This document shows, piece by piece, positions 6,837-14,669 of a stretch of 16,532 bases of DNA. The stretch is from assembly GCA_002386465.1 (NCBI GenBank), contig DGIT01000066.1, positions 1-16,532 of the forward strand, in the 5' to 3' direction. The notes below the pieces were generated by a model that worked only from the letters and a program-made list of their open reading frames with translations, made no database searches and was not told the DNA's origin. The stretch comes from Burkholderiales bacterium UBA4615 (GTDB lineage Bacteria > Pseudomonadota > Gammaproteobacteria > Burkholderiales > Burkholderiaceae_E). The stretch's first letter is position 1. The number at the start of each line of letters is the position of its first letter. A program made the translations under genes and the position numbers.

Positions 6837-8010
6837 TCTCGGCAACGCTTCGCGCGCCGCACAACTGCATCGTGCGTCGGACCTCGTCACGCAGGATTTC
6901 GAGCGCCCGTAGTGCACCAGCCTCTCCACCGGCACATGCGCCATAGAGCGTCGCGCGGCCCACCAGCACGCCCTCGGCGCCCAGTGCCAGCGCCTTGACC
7001 ACATCGGCACCACGACGCACGCCACCATCGACCAATACACTGCAGCGCCCCTGTACTGCAGCCAGCACACCGGGCAGCGCATCGAGTGTGGCAATCCCGC
7101 CGTCAAGCTGGCGCCCGCCATGGTTGGACACCACGATGGCATCAACGCCAATGGCCAATGCACGCACGGCATCGTCAGGGCGCACGATGCCCTTGACGAT
7201 CAGCTTGCCCGGCCAGGCATCGCGCACCGAGCGCAGGCCCTCCCAGTCGAAGGAAGGGTCGTAGTTGCGACCGGCGGTGGAGACGATGCCCTTGGCGTCC
7301 GTGGACGCAGGCGTGAGGCCGCGCAGGTTTTCCATCACAGGCATGCCATTGCGCAGCATCTGCGCGGCCCAGCGAGGGCGCGATGCGAAGTCGACCAGAT
7401 TGCGCAGCGTGTAGCGAAAGGGAATGGAGAGGTCGTTACGAAAATCTTTTTCTCGCTTGCCGCCCACGGCCAGATCAACCGTGATCATCACGCCTTCATA
7501 TCCGGCTGCGCGCGCGCGCTCGATCAGTTTGAAGGTGAACGAGCGGTCCTTGATGATGTAAGCCTGAAACCACAGGCGCCCACCCGCCTGCTCAGCGATC
7601 TGTTCGATGGAGGCGGTCGCCGATGTGGAGAGCGAATAAGGAATGCCGTTGCGCGCGGCTGCGCGCGCAATGGCGACATCGCCGCCTGGCCGCCCGAAGC
7701 CCACCGCACCGGTGGGCGCGACCGCAATCGGCATGGAGGACGGACGACCGAGCAGCGTCGTATCCAGCGAGACGTCCGCCACGTTGACCAGCACGCGCGG
7801 CATGAGCGTGCGCCGCGAAAAGGCCGCGCGGTTATCGCGCAGTGTGTGCTCGTCTTCGGCCCCGCCATCGAACAGATCGAACACTGCGCGTGGCAGATGC
7901 GCACGCGCATTCGTGCGCAGGTCTTCGATGGACCAGCTGCGCCGCACCGCGCGCGAGGGTTCGGGTGCGGGTGTATCGGACCCCACCCGCACGGGCGCCC
8001 ACTCAGGCAT
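6814..8010 (-). CDS. FMN-dependent 2-hydroxyacid dehydrogenase (MdlB/LldD family)
   Basis: This 398-residue TIM-barrel flavoenzyme should oxidise a 2-hydroxy acid to the 2-oxo acid. Family marks include FDLFDGGAEDE near the N-terminus, WFQAYI with the conserved Tyr, TVDLAVGGKREKD with the substrate Arg, LIVKGI with the flavin Lys, and the signature SNHGGRQLD with active-site His297. The phosphate-binding end is LVDGGVRRGADVVKALALG. The overall pattern is nearer to (S)-mandelate dehydrogenase MdlB than to glycolate oxidase, and MdlB and LldD pass electrons to the membrane chain. The substrate is not determined. It is the last gene of the five-gene minus-strand operon. The ATG at 8010 overlaps the TauD-like stop by 8 nt; a GTG at 8028 would add six residues. 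Its 3' end overlaps vapC. Confidence 0.92.
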   Translation of the reverse strand: MPEWAPVRVGSDTPAPEPSRAVRRSWSIEDLRTNARAHLPRAVFDLFDGGAEDEHTLRDNRAAFSRRTLMPRVLVNVADVSLDTTLLGRPSSMPIAVAPTGAVGFGRPGGDVAIARAAARNGIPYSLSTSATASIEQIAEQAGGRLWFQAYIIKDRSFTFKLIERARAAGYEGVMITVDLAVGGKREKDFRNDLSIPFRYTLRNLVDFASRPRWAAQMLRNGMPVMENLRGLTPASTDAKGIVSTAGRNYDPSFDWEGLRSVRDAWPGKLIVKGIVRPDDAVRALAIGVDAIVVSNHGGRQLDGGIATLDALPGVLAAVQGRCSVLVDGGVRRGADVVKALALGAEGVLVGRATLYGACAGGEAGALRALEILRDEVRRTMQLCGARSVAEITPDLLA

Positions 8011-8932
8011 GCGCACCCAGGGCTGCACCTATGGTGCCGCGTGGAAGGACTTTGTCAGCCATCACCTGGCAGCGCTTCATCATGCGGTGTTCCGTCGGGC
8101 CATAGTCAGCCAGTGCTTTGTGGATGACTCGCAGGTTGTCCCACATCAGCACATCGCCTTCGGTCCAGTTGAACTTGAAGATGAAGCGCTCTTCAACCTG
8201 ATGCGCAAACAGCATTTCGAGCAGCGCATCGCTTTCATCACGCGGCATGCCGTCGATGAACATGGCATAACCCGGGTTGGCGTACAGGCTGCGACGCCCG
8301 CTCACCGGATGCACCAGCACCATCGGGTGCGACACCGGCGGCTTGGCGCGACGCTGCGCTTCGGACAATGGCGGGCGCGGGCTGTTGCGCTCACGGCGCA
8401 TCATTTCCCAGAACTTTTCAAAGTCGTGCGTAGCCGTGCGGTGGTCGATGCGTGCGCGCACCGACTCGGGCAACACGTCGTACGCGGCAGCCATATCCGC
8501 GAACAAGGTACCGCCCAGAGGCTGACCATCTCGCTGAGGCACCTTGAGCGCATGCAGCACATTGGCATAGGCCACCGTGCCGCTGTACGACATGTCGGTA
8601 TGCCAATCCTGGCCGGCGTCACCAATGCCGATCGGCTTGCCGTCTTGCGTGATGTTCGACAGGATCATCACCTGCGGCAGACCGGGTTCCTGAAAAATGC
8701 CGCCCACGTTGATTTCAAGCGATCCAAACTGCGCGCTGAAATCGTGCAACTGGTGTGCGCTCAGGGTCTGACGCGGAAAGCTGATCACCCCGTATTGCGC
8801 GAGCGCCGCGCGAACTGCCCCGAGCGTGTCGGCTGTCATGGGCACAGACAGATCAAGACCCTCGATGCGGGCGCCCAGCTGCGCGCCTGCAGGCACAACT
8901 TTCAGTGCTGTCTGCGTGGTTGCCGTATTCAT
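8003..8932 (-). CDS. TauD/TfdA-family Fe(II)/2-oxoglutarate dioxygenase
   Basis: A complete 309-residue non-haem iron dioxygenase. The iron triad is visible as His111 and Asp113 in DWHTDMSY, with His271 in MWDNLRVIHKA. Arg283 and Arg287 in HRMMKRCQV are placed to bind 2-oxoglutarate, as in TauD. The N-terminal GAQLGARIEGLDLS block is also typical. Relatives hydroxylate taurine, alkyl sulfates, aryloxyacetates or carnitine precursors, often making an unstable product that splits off aldehyde or 2-oxo acid. Substrate cannot be inferred from sequence alone. Its neighbours, two hydroxyacid dehydrogenases and a periplasmic receptor, suggest a small organic acid. AGGGAG about eight bases before the ATG supports the start. 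It lies 17 nt after the D-2-hydroxyacid dehydrogenase gene, and its stop overlaps the next start. Confidence 0.93.
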   Translation of the reverse strand: MNTATTQTALKVVPAGAQLGARIEGLDLSVPMTADTLGAVRAALAQYGVISFPRQTLSAHQLHDFSAQFGSLEINVGGIFQEPGLPQVMILSNITQDGKPIGIGDAGQDWHTDMSYSGTVAYANVLHALKVPQRDGQPLGGTLFADMAAAYDVLPESVRARIDHRTATHDFEKFWEMMRRERNSPRPPLSEAQRRAKPPVSHPMVLVHPVSGRRSLYANPGYAMFIDGMPRDESDALLEMLFAHQVEERFIFKFNWTEGDVLMWDNLRVIHKALADYGPTEHRMMKRCQVMADKVLPRGTIGAALGAHA

Positions 8933-8949
8933 GTGAAAGCTCCCTGAGT

Positions 8950-9912
8950 TCAGGCTTGCGGGGCGGACAGGACCCCGGTGGGGCGCCCTGCCGCATAGGC
9001 CAGCAGATTGTCGAATGCATCGCCGAACAACACTTCGTAACCGTCACGGCTCACATAGCCAAGGTGCGGTGTGCAGATGACGTTGTCCATCGCGAGCAGC
9101 GGATCGTCTGCCGGCAAGGGTTCGGTGTCGAACACATCCAGCGCGGCAAACCCCGGGCGCCCGGCACGCAGTGCAGCCAACAGCGCGCCCGGTTCAATGA
9201 TGCCCGCGCGCGCAGTGTTGACCAGCAGCGCATCGGGCTTCATGCGGGCGAGATCGGACGTCCGCACAGCGCCTCGCGTACCCGCATTGAAGGACAGGTG
9301 CAGGCTCAACACATCGCTGCGGGCAAAGAGATCGGCCTGATCGGCCGCAATCTCATGGCCGTCTGTGCGGGCGCGTTCGATGGAGCCCTCGCGGCCCCAC
9401 ACGAGCACCGGCATGCCGAAGGCGCGCCCATAGGCCGCCACCTTCGAGCCGATGCGTCCGTAGCCCAGAATGCCCAGCGTACGCCCGGCCAGGACGCGGC
9501 CGATTGTGGTTTGCCAGCGACCTGCGCGCATGCGCCGATCTTCCAGCGGCACATGGCGGGTGCCGGCCATCACCAGTGCCCAGGTAAGCTCAGGCGTGGA
9601 CTGCCCGGAGCCGCGGCCCGCACACACGGTGATGCCGCGGGCGTGAGCAGCCTGCAGGTCCACCTGTCCGCTCAATGGGCCGGTCAGGCTGATCAGCCTG
9701 AGACTGCCGGGCAGCAGCGCAATCAGTGCGGCATTAAAGCGCGTGCGCTCACGAATGAGCACCACGGCATCACAACCCTGCAAACGCTGGGCGACCACCT
9801 GAGGATCACCAGGCGTGTCATGAAATACCCTCACGTCATGACCGGTGAGGCGGGCGAAACACGCCAGGTTGCTGACCGCATCCTGGTAGTCATCGAGAAT
9901 GGCGATACGCAT
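8950..9912 (-). CDS. D-2-hydroxyacid dehydrogenase family protein (NAD-dependent)
   Basis: A 320-residue two-domain NAD(P)H-dependent reductase of the D-isomer 2-hydroxyacid dehydrogenase family. The Rossmann motif is LGILGYGRIG, with GYGRIG at 150-155. The catalytic set is present: Arg235 in NTARAG, Glu264 in VFDTEPL and His283 in CTPHLGY. The enzyme interconverts a 2-oxo acid and a (R)-2-hydroxy acid; phosphoglycerate and hydroxypyruvate are possible but not supported specifically. In this operon it could complement the flavin-dependent dehydrogenase by acting on the opposite enantiomer or the 2-oxo product. No strong Shine-Dalgarno precedes the ATG at 9912. The Bug receptor stop is 40 nt upstream, and the TauD-like gene follows after 17 nt. 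Confidence 0.93.
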   Translation of the reverse strand: MRIAILDDYQDAVSNLACFARLTGHDVRVFHDTPGDPQVVAQRLQGCDAVVLIRERTRFNAALIALLPGSLRLISLTGPLSGQVDLQAAHARGITVCAGRGSGQSTPELTWALVMAGTRHVPLEDRRMRAGRWQTTIGRVLAGRTLGILGYGRIGSKVAAYGRAFGMPVLVWGREGSIERARTDGHEIAADQADLFARSDVLSLHLSFNAGTRGAVRTSDLARMKPDALLVNTARAGIIEPGALLAALRAGRPGFAALDVFDTEPLPADDPLLAMDNVICTPHLGYVSRDGYEVLFGDAFDNLLAYAAGRPTGVLSAPQA

Positions 9913-9952
9913 GGGGCTCAGCTCTGGTGGTGAGAGTCGTTGATGCGTAGGG

Positions 9953-10945
9953 TCAGTCTTCGGACTTGACGTCAGCCACCTTGATCAGGCGCGCCCCGCG
10001 GTCGTAGTCCATTTGCATCCATGACACCGTCTCAGCCGGTGACAGACCTACCGCCACGGCACCGAGCCCGCGCAGGCGCTCGCGTGTTTCAGGCTTGGCT
10101 ACCGAGGCGCGGATGGCATCGGCCAGCTTGTTGGTGATGGCAGGCGGCGTGTTGGCAGGTGCAAGGAACACAATGCCCGGTGTGTAGTCCTCAAAGCCTG
10201 CATAGCCCAGTTCGGCCATGGTAGGTACAGCAGGGAAATCAGGGTGTCGCTTGGGCGTGGTGACCGCCAGCGCCTTGAGGCGCTTTTGCGCCACCTGATC
10301 CGCCACACCGACCATGGGATAGAACATGAAACTGACCCGTCCCGCGATCACTTCAGTCGTGGCTGGTGCGTTGCCCTTGAACGGCACATGCGTCATTTGC
10401 GTACCGCTCAGATTGCCCAGCAATGTGGCAGCCAGATGCGCCGATCCGCCGTGACCAGCCGACCCATAGGTGACCGCCCCCGGCTGAGCCTTGGCCGTGT
10501 TCACGACATCCTGAATGCCGCGTCTCGGCGAATCAAAACCTGTGGCCGCAATCATCGGCACGGTTGCGGCCAGGCTGATGGTGCTGAAGTCGCGGATAGG
10601 GTGGTACTTCGCCTTGTCCGCCATCAGGATCGGATTGATGTTGTGCGCCAGAGTCGCTGCGATCAGCGTATCGCCATCAGGGGCTGCAGGGGCCACCGCA
10701 TCAGTCGCGATCAGCGAGTTGGCGCCGGCACAGTTTTCAACGATCACCGATTGCCCGAACGCCACGGTAAGGTCCTGGGCCACGATGCGCGCGATGACGT
10801 CGGTGGGGCCGCCGGCAGCAAAGCCGATCAGGATGCGGATCGGCTTATTGGGATAGTCCTGTGACCAGGCAGGGGCACAGACCCCACTCAGCGCGGCAGC
10901 CAGGCCAAGGCTCAATCGGGACAACAGCTGGTTCAATCGAATCAT
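9953..10945 (-). CDS. Bug-type (TTT) periplasmic solute-binding protein
   Basis: This 330-residue receptor belongs to the Bug family of tripartite tricarboxylate transporters. It has a signal peptide, with likely cleavage after AWS at residue 28. The mature protein opens with the hallmark YPNKPIRILIGFAAGGPTD, followed by GSAGHGGSAHLAA and THVPFKGNAPATTEVIAGRV, which line the ligand pocket. Known Bug proteins bind carboxylates such as citrate, aspartate, terephthalate or nicotinate. The ligand here is unknown. No TctA/TctB-type membrane genes lie in the window, so it is an orphan receptor or uses a distant permease. I chose the ATG at 10943-10945, with GAGG upstream, because it starts the signal peptide directly; an upstream in-frame start would prepend about 21 residues. 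It lies 8 nt after the NTF2-like gene. Confidence 0.93.
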   Translation of the reverse strand: MIRLNQLLSRLSLGLAAALSGVCAPAWSQDYPNKPIRILIGFAAGGPTDVIARIVAQDLTVAFGQSVIVENCAGANSLIATDAVAPAAPDGDTLIAATLAHNINPILMADKAKYHPIRDFSTISLAATVPMIAATGFDSPRRGIQDVVNTAKAQPGAVTYGSAGHGGSAHLAATLLGNLSGTQMTHVPFKGNAPATTEVIAGRVSFMFYPMVGVADQVAQKRLKALAVTTPKRHPDFPAVPTMAELGYAGFEDYTPGIVFLAPANTPPAITNKLADAIRASVAKPETRERLRGLGAVAVGLSPAETVSWMQMDYDRGARLIKVADVKSED

Positions 10946-10953
10946 GGGAGGCC

Positions 10954-11418
10954 TCAACGTGAACGGAAATCGAATTCGGGCGCAGCGATCTGCTCTGCAA
11001 TTCGCCACACGCCCTGGTGGCGCTCAAATCGCGTACGCACCAGCAGCAAACGCAGCGGTCCATCAATGGTTTGCGGGGCAGGCTTAGGCACGCCTTCATC
11101 TGCGCGATAGCCGATCATGTAGCAGATGAAATGCGCCACATCATCGCCCTCCATGCGCTCGATGAATGCATTGCTCACCACGTGGCGGATGCGCTGCGAG
11201 CGCGGGCGCTCGTTCAGTGCGGCGAGGATCTGCGAGGGCCCGGCCAGGACCTTGCCCTGCCGATGCCAGGTGCCCTGAGGCAGGAACATGGCGACCAGTT
11301 CGTCATAGCGAAATTCGTCCAGGTACCAGAAGAAGCGGTGCGTCGTCTGCACCAGCGCCTCGTAGGCCGAGGCAGACGGAGGATGCGCAACGGGCGACCC
11401 GTTGGTCGATGTGGGCAT
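10954..11418 (-). CDS. NTF2/SnoaL-like family protein
   Basis: This 154-residue protein has the SnoaL_4/NTF2 cone-fold layout. A helical start (about 17-45, THRFFWYLDEFRYDELVAMF) leads to GTWHRQGKVLAGPSQILAAL, RIRHVVSNAFIE and the final strands RTRFERHQGVWRIAEQIAAP. Such proteins are small ligand-binding domains that can be isomerases, dehydratases, dioxygenase beta subunits or pure binders. This one has no recognised catalytic set. It is the first gene of the five-gene minus-strand operon, suggesting a role in the same organic-acid pathway. AGGAGG sits ideally before the ATG at 11418 and excludes the longer upstream frame that would extend to 11565. The divergent acyl-CoA synthetase starts 199 bp away. 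Confidence 0.85.
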   Translation of the reverse strand: MPTSTNGSPVAHPPSASAYEALVQTTHRFFWYLDEFRYDELVAMFLPQGTWHRQGKVLAGPSQILAALNERPRSQRIRHVVSNAFIERMEGDDVAHFICYMIGYRADEGVPKPAPQTIDGPLRLLLVRTRFERHQGVWRIAEQIAAPEFDFRSR

Positions 11419-11617
11419 GCTGAGTTCCTCCTGGTGCCCCTGACGACGGTCGCCCGGCGGGGCTTGTTCTGTTGCGACCGGTGAAAGCAGATTGTAGACG
11501 CAGCCCGGGTTGCGCAGAGCCGTCCGGCACGCAGCGTGTTTCCGATTCCAACCATGCGCCGGCACGCATGCTATCTTCGCCGCGCGTCATTTCAGCACTG
11601 CCCTTAGGAGACATTCG
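11419..11617. promoter_or_regulatory. Divergent control region between operon and acyl-CoA synthetase
   Basis: This 199-bp gap separates the NTF2-like gene (minus) from the acyl-CoA synthetase (plus). It must contain both promoters. The decamer CCGGCACGCA occurs twice in direct orientation, at 11524-11533 and 11559-11568, 35 bp apart. TATCTT at 11572-11577 is a possible -10 for the synthetase, without a good -35. AGGAG before 11618 and AGGAGG before 11418 mark the two ribosome sites. No regulator gene is adjacent. Confidence 0.4.
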
Positions 11618-13192
11618 ATGTACGCCGGTCAATACACGAACCAACACCCTGATCGCCCGGTTTTCATCATGGCCGCAAGCGGCGAGTCGGTCAGCTACAG
11701 AGAATTCGAGGCCCGCACCAACCGGCTGGCCCATCTGCTGCGCGCCCGGGGACTCAAGCGGCTAGACCACTTCGCGATCTTCATGGAGAACAACGCGCGC
11801 TATCTGGAGTCCTGCGGGGCTGGCGAACGCGCGGGTCTCTACTACACCTGTACGAACTCCTTTCTCACGCCCGACGAACTCGCCTACATCCTGACCAACA
11901 GCGAATCGCAGGTGCTGATCACCTCGCGCGGCAAGGTCGATATCGCCTTGAAGGCTCTGACGCAGTGCCCTCGAGTCGCCCTGTGCCTGGTAGTCGATGG
12001 CGCGTCAGTTACCACTCTACCGGCGCGCGTGCAGGGCTGCGATGTGCTCGACTTTGCCCAGGCGGTGGCGGCGTATCCGGCCACCCCGATTGCAGACGAA
12101 TGGCTGGGCACACCGATGCTGTATTCGTCGGGCACCACGGGCCGCCCCAAGGGCATCGTGCGGCCCTTGCCCGAAGACCCGCCCTCCAAGCCGCTGCCCC
12201 TCTTTCACTTCCTGAACAAGCTGTGGCGCTATCGCGAGGACATGATCTATCTGTCGCCCGCGCCGCTCTATCACTCGGCGCCGCAAGCGGCCGTGGCACT
12301 GACGGTGCGCAACGGTGGCACCGTCATCATCATGGAGCACTTCGATCCCGAGCAGTATCTGGCGCTGATTCCCAGGTACCGCGTCACGCACTCGCAGCTT
12401 GTGCCCACCATGTTCAGCCGCATGCTGAAGCTGCCTGAAGCGGTGCGTACTCAGTACGACCTGTCTTCGCTCGAGATCGCCGTGCATGCTGCGGCGCCCT
12501 GCCCCGCGCAGGTGAAGGAGCAGATGATCGCGTGGTGGGGACCGATCATTCACGAGTACTACGGCGCCACCGAAGGCCTGGGCTTCACTGCCTGCGATTC
12601 GGCTGAATGGTTGGCTCATCGCGGTTCGGTGGGTCGGGTGCTGCTGGGCGATCTGCATATCCTGGACGAGAACATGCAGCCTGCGCCCAAGGGCACACCG
12701 GGCGAGATCTGGTTCAAGACCGCCACCCCCTTCGAGTACTTCAACGATGCGGCGCGCACCGCGGAATCTCGCTCAGCCGATGGCAGCATGAGCACCGTGG
12801 GTGACGTGGGCTATGTGGACGACGATGGGTTCCTGTATCTCACCGACCGATCCACCTTCATGATCATCTCGGGTGGCGTGAATATCTACCCGCAGGAATG
12901 CGAGAACCTGCTCATCACCCATCCAAAAGTGGCTGATGCAGCGGTGTTTGGCGTGCCCAACGAAGATCTGGGCGAAGAGGTGAAAGCGGTCATTCAGCCG
13001 ATGCCCGGTGTGACGGCGAGCGCCGAGTTGGCGCAGGAACTGATCGCCTTCTGTCAGCAGCATCTGGCCAAGTTGAAATGCCCGAAGTCGGTGGACTTCA
13101 TGGACGCGCTGCCCAGGCTGCCGACCGGCAAGCTCTACAAGAAGCCGCTGCGTGAGCAGTACTGGGCCGGGCACAAGAGCCGCATTGTCTGA
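11618..13192 (+). CDS. Acyl-CoA synthetase (AMP-forming), ANL superfamily
   Basis: This 524-residue adenylate-forming ligase activates a carboxylic acid to its acyl-CoA with ATP. Motifs in order are the P-loop YSSGTTGRPKG (169-179), YYGATEGLGF (A5), GDVGYVDDDGFLYLTDR (A7-A8), GGVNIYPQE in the hinge region, and LPRLPTGKLYKK with the catalytic Lys505. The length and layout fit fatty-acyl or aryl-CoA ligases; the acid is not determined. TTAGGAG, seven bases before the ATG at 11618, decides the start; the frame open upstream to 11510 lacks such support. The gene is divergent from the organic-acid operon and probably supplies CoA activation for the same pathway. It ends 42 bp from the convergent gltS-like gene, with no terminator seen. 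Confidence 0.93.
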   Translation: MYAGQYTNQHPDRPVFIMAASGESVSYREFEARTNRLAHLLRARGLKRLDHFAIFMENNARYLESCGAGERAGLYYTCTNSFLTPDELAYILTNSESQVLITSRGKVDIALKALTQCPRVALCLVVDGASVTTLPARVQGCDVLDFAQAVAAYPATPIADEWLGTPMLYSSGTTGRPKGIVRPLPEDPPSKPLPLFHFLNKLWRYREDMIYLSPAPLYHSAPQAAVALTVRNGGTVIIMEHFDPEQYLALIPRYRVTHSQLVPTMFSRMLKLPEAVRTQYDLSSLEIAVHAAAPCPAQVKEQMIAWWGPIIHEYYGATEGLGFTACDSAEWLAHRGSVGRVLLGDLHILDENMQPAPKGTPGEIWFKTATPFEYFNDAARTAESRSADGSMSTVGDVGYVDDDGFLYLTDRSTFMIISGGVNIYPQECENLLITHPKVADAAVFGVPNEDLGEEVKAVIQPMPGVTASAELAQELIAFCQQHLAKLKCPKSVDFMDALPRLPTGKLYKKPLREQYWAGHKSRIV

Positions 13193-13234
13193 GCAGGCCC
13201 GTGCGGTAAGTGGAGTGGTGGGGCAGGAGGCGGC

Positions 13235-14449
13235 TTAGCGCCCCTGACCCAGCCAGCTCACAAAGCCACCGATCACGACCGCATTCAGGATGTCGATCAG
13301 GAAGGCGCCGACGACCGGCACCACAATGAAGGCCTGCCTGGCGTAACCGAAGCGCTCGGTGACGGCCTGCATGTTGGCAATGGCGGTGGGCGTGGCCCCA
13401 AGACCAAAGCCGCACTGCCCCGCCACCAGCACCGCTGCTTCGTAGTTGCTGCCGCACAGCCGGTAGGTCAGCACGGTAGCCACGACCGCCACAGCGACCA
13501 CCTGCAAGAGCAGGATCAGCAACACGGGGCCAGCCAGCGAGGCCACTTCCCATAGCCGCAGGCTCATCAGCGCGATTGCCAGAAAGAGCGACAGCGCAAT
13601 ACTGCCTGCAAAGTCCAGCGCCTCGGCGTCGACCTCGTGCCAGTTCAATAGCGCCAGCAGATTGCGCAAGACCGCCCCGGCAAAGAGCGTCCAGACGAAG
13701 GCAGGCAAGGTGAAGCTTGGGTTTTCAGCCCAGCGCACCAGGTGCGAACCCAGCACCATGCACACCGTGATTAGCAAGATGATGATCGTGAGCCGATCGA
13801 CGCTCAGAGGCCCCTGCGCCTGAGCCCCATCGTGAGGCCCCGAACGCGCATCGGATTCGCCCAGCGACAAGCCGCGGGCAGACAGACGCTCGACCAACCT
13901 GCGGGACACAGGACCGCCGAGCAATCCGCCTGCCACCAACCCGAAGGTGGCCGCAGCGATGCCCAAGGCGGGCGCTGCGGTCAGCCCGTAGGTCTCGGAA
14001 AATTTCTGTCCCCAGGCCGCGGCCGTGCCGTGCCCACCCGCCATGGAGATGGACCCTGCAAGCAAGCCGAGCAAGGGATCGACCCCCAGCAGCTTGGCAG
14101 CACCCACCCCCACCACGTTTTGCACGATGAGCATGATCGCGATGGCGATGGAAAAGGTGAACAGCAGCTTGCCCCCTCGGGCGAGCATGCGCACATCAGC
14201 GCCCAGCCCGACGGTTGCAAAAAACGCCAGCATGAGCCCGGGTTGCAGCGACTTGTCGAAGGCGAGCGTGATCCCCTGCGCATGCAGCACGGTTGCGATG
14301 GCTGCGGCGAGCAAACCGCCCACCACGGCCGCCGGGATGGAATACCGCTTGAGCACAGGGATCGCTTCCACCAGCCTGCGCCCGACCACCAGAACCAGTG
14401 CGGCGGCTGCCAGCGTGGAGGGCACATCGAAGGAGAGGGTCTGAGACAT
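13235..14449 (-). CDS. gltS: Sodium/glutamate symporter, GltS family
   Basis: A 404-residue inner-membrane protein with ten or more hydrophobic helices. The two re-entrant pore loops of the GltS family are visible: SISMAGGHGTAAAWG (133-147) and GQCGFGLGATPTAIANM (344-360). The inverted-repeat halves are joined by a polar loop, about residues 188-216. GltS imports glutamate, and sometimes related acids, with Na+. The symbol follows family membership; glutamate specificity is not proven here. The ATG at 14449 has only a weak ribosome site. It is convergent with the acyl-CoA synthetase and divergent from the porin across 220 bp that hold an inverted repeat, which may control one or both genes. 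Confidence 0.93.
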   Translation of the reverse strand: MSQTLSFDVPSTLAAAALVLVVGRRLVEAIPVLKRYSIPAAVVGGLLAAAIATVLHAQGITLAFDKSLQPGLMLAFFATVGLGADVRMLARGGKLLFTFSIAIAIMLIVQNVVGVGAAKLLGVDPLLGLLAGSISMAGGHGTAAAWGQKFSETYGLTAAPALGIAAATFGLVAGGLLGGPVSRRLVERLSARGLSLGESDARSGPHDGAQAQGPLSVDRLTIIILLITVCMVLGSHLVRWAENPSFTLPAFVWTLFAGAVLRNLLALLNWHEVDAEALDFAGSIALSLFLAIALMSLRLWEVASLAGPVLLILLLQVVAVAVVATVLTYRLCGSNYEAAVLVAGQCGFGLGATPTAIANMQAVTERFGYARQAFIVVPVVGAFLIDILNAVVIGGFVSWLGQGR

Positions 14450-14531
14450 GGCCTGAGGTTAGCAGAGCACGCCACCCATAGCGCTGCGCCGTGCTCCGTC
14501 AGCTTCAGCGGATGCCCAGTGCGATCACATC

Positions 14532-14554
14532 TGTACGGCATAAACGAGCGTACA
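14532..14554. promoter_or_regulatory. Inverted repeat TGTACG-N11-CGTACA, candidate operator
   Basis: Perfect 6-bp arms TGTACG (14532-14537) and CGTACA (14549-14554) flank an 11-bp centre in the gltS/porin gap. The spacing of half-sites (17 bp centre to centre) suits a dimeric regulator on one DNA face. It ends 5 bp before a consensus -35 (TTGACA, 14559-14564). A further TGTACA occurs at 14631-14636 in the porin leader. The regulator is unknown. Confidence 0.5.
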
Positions 14555-14558
14555 TCGT

Positions 14559-14587
14559 TTGACAGGCTGCATGGGCCAAGCCATTCT
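14559..14587 (+). promoter_or_regulatory. Candidate sigma-70 promoter for the porin
   Basis: A perfect -35 TTGACA (14559-14564) is followed by 17 bp and then CATTCT (14582-14587) as a weak -10, matching three of six positions. Transcription would begin near 14594, leaving a leader of about 76 nt before the porin ATG. The weak -10 and the palindrome just upstream are consistent with an activator-dependent promoter, though repression is equally possible. Confidence 0.45.
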
Positions 14588-14669
14588 GCCCACAGCAGCG
14601 TGACCGTTGGCGCATCACGCGCGCGCTACCTGTACAGCGCTCTTCTCCTACTTTCTTGTGCACACAGAC

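Noticed and set aside
7120..9933. Long plus-strand open frames (about 335-434 codons) opposite the minus-strand operon
   Set aside because: They are antisense to three genes with intact catalytic motifs, are rich in Arg, His and Ala as expected for GC-rich shadow frames, and have no recognisable domain.
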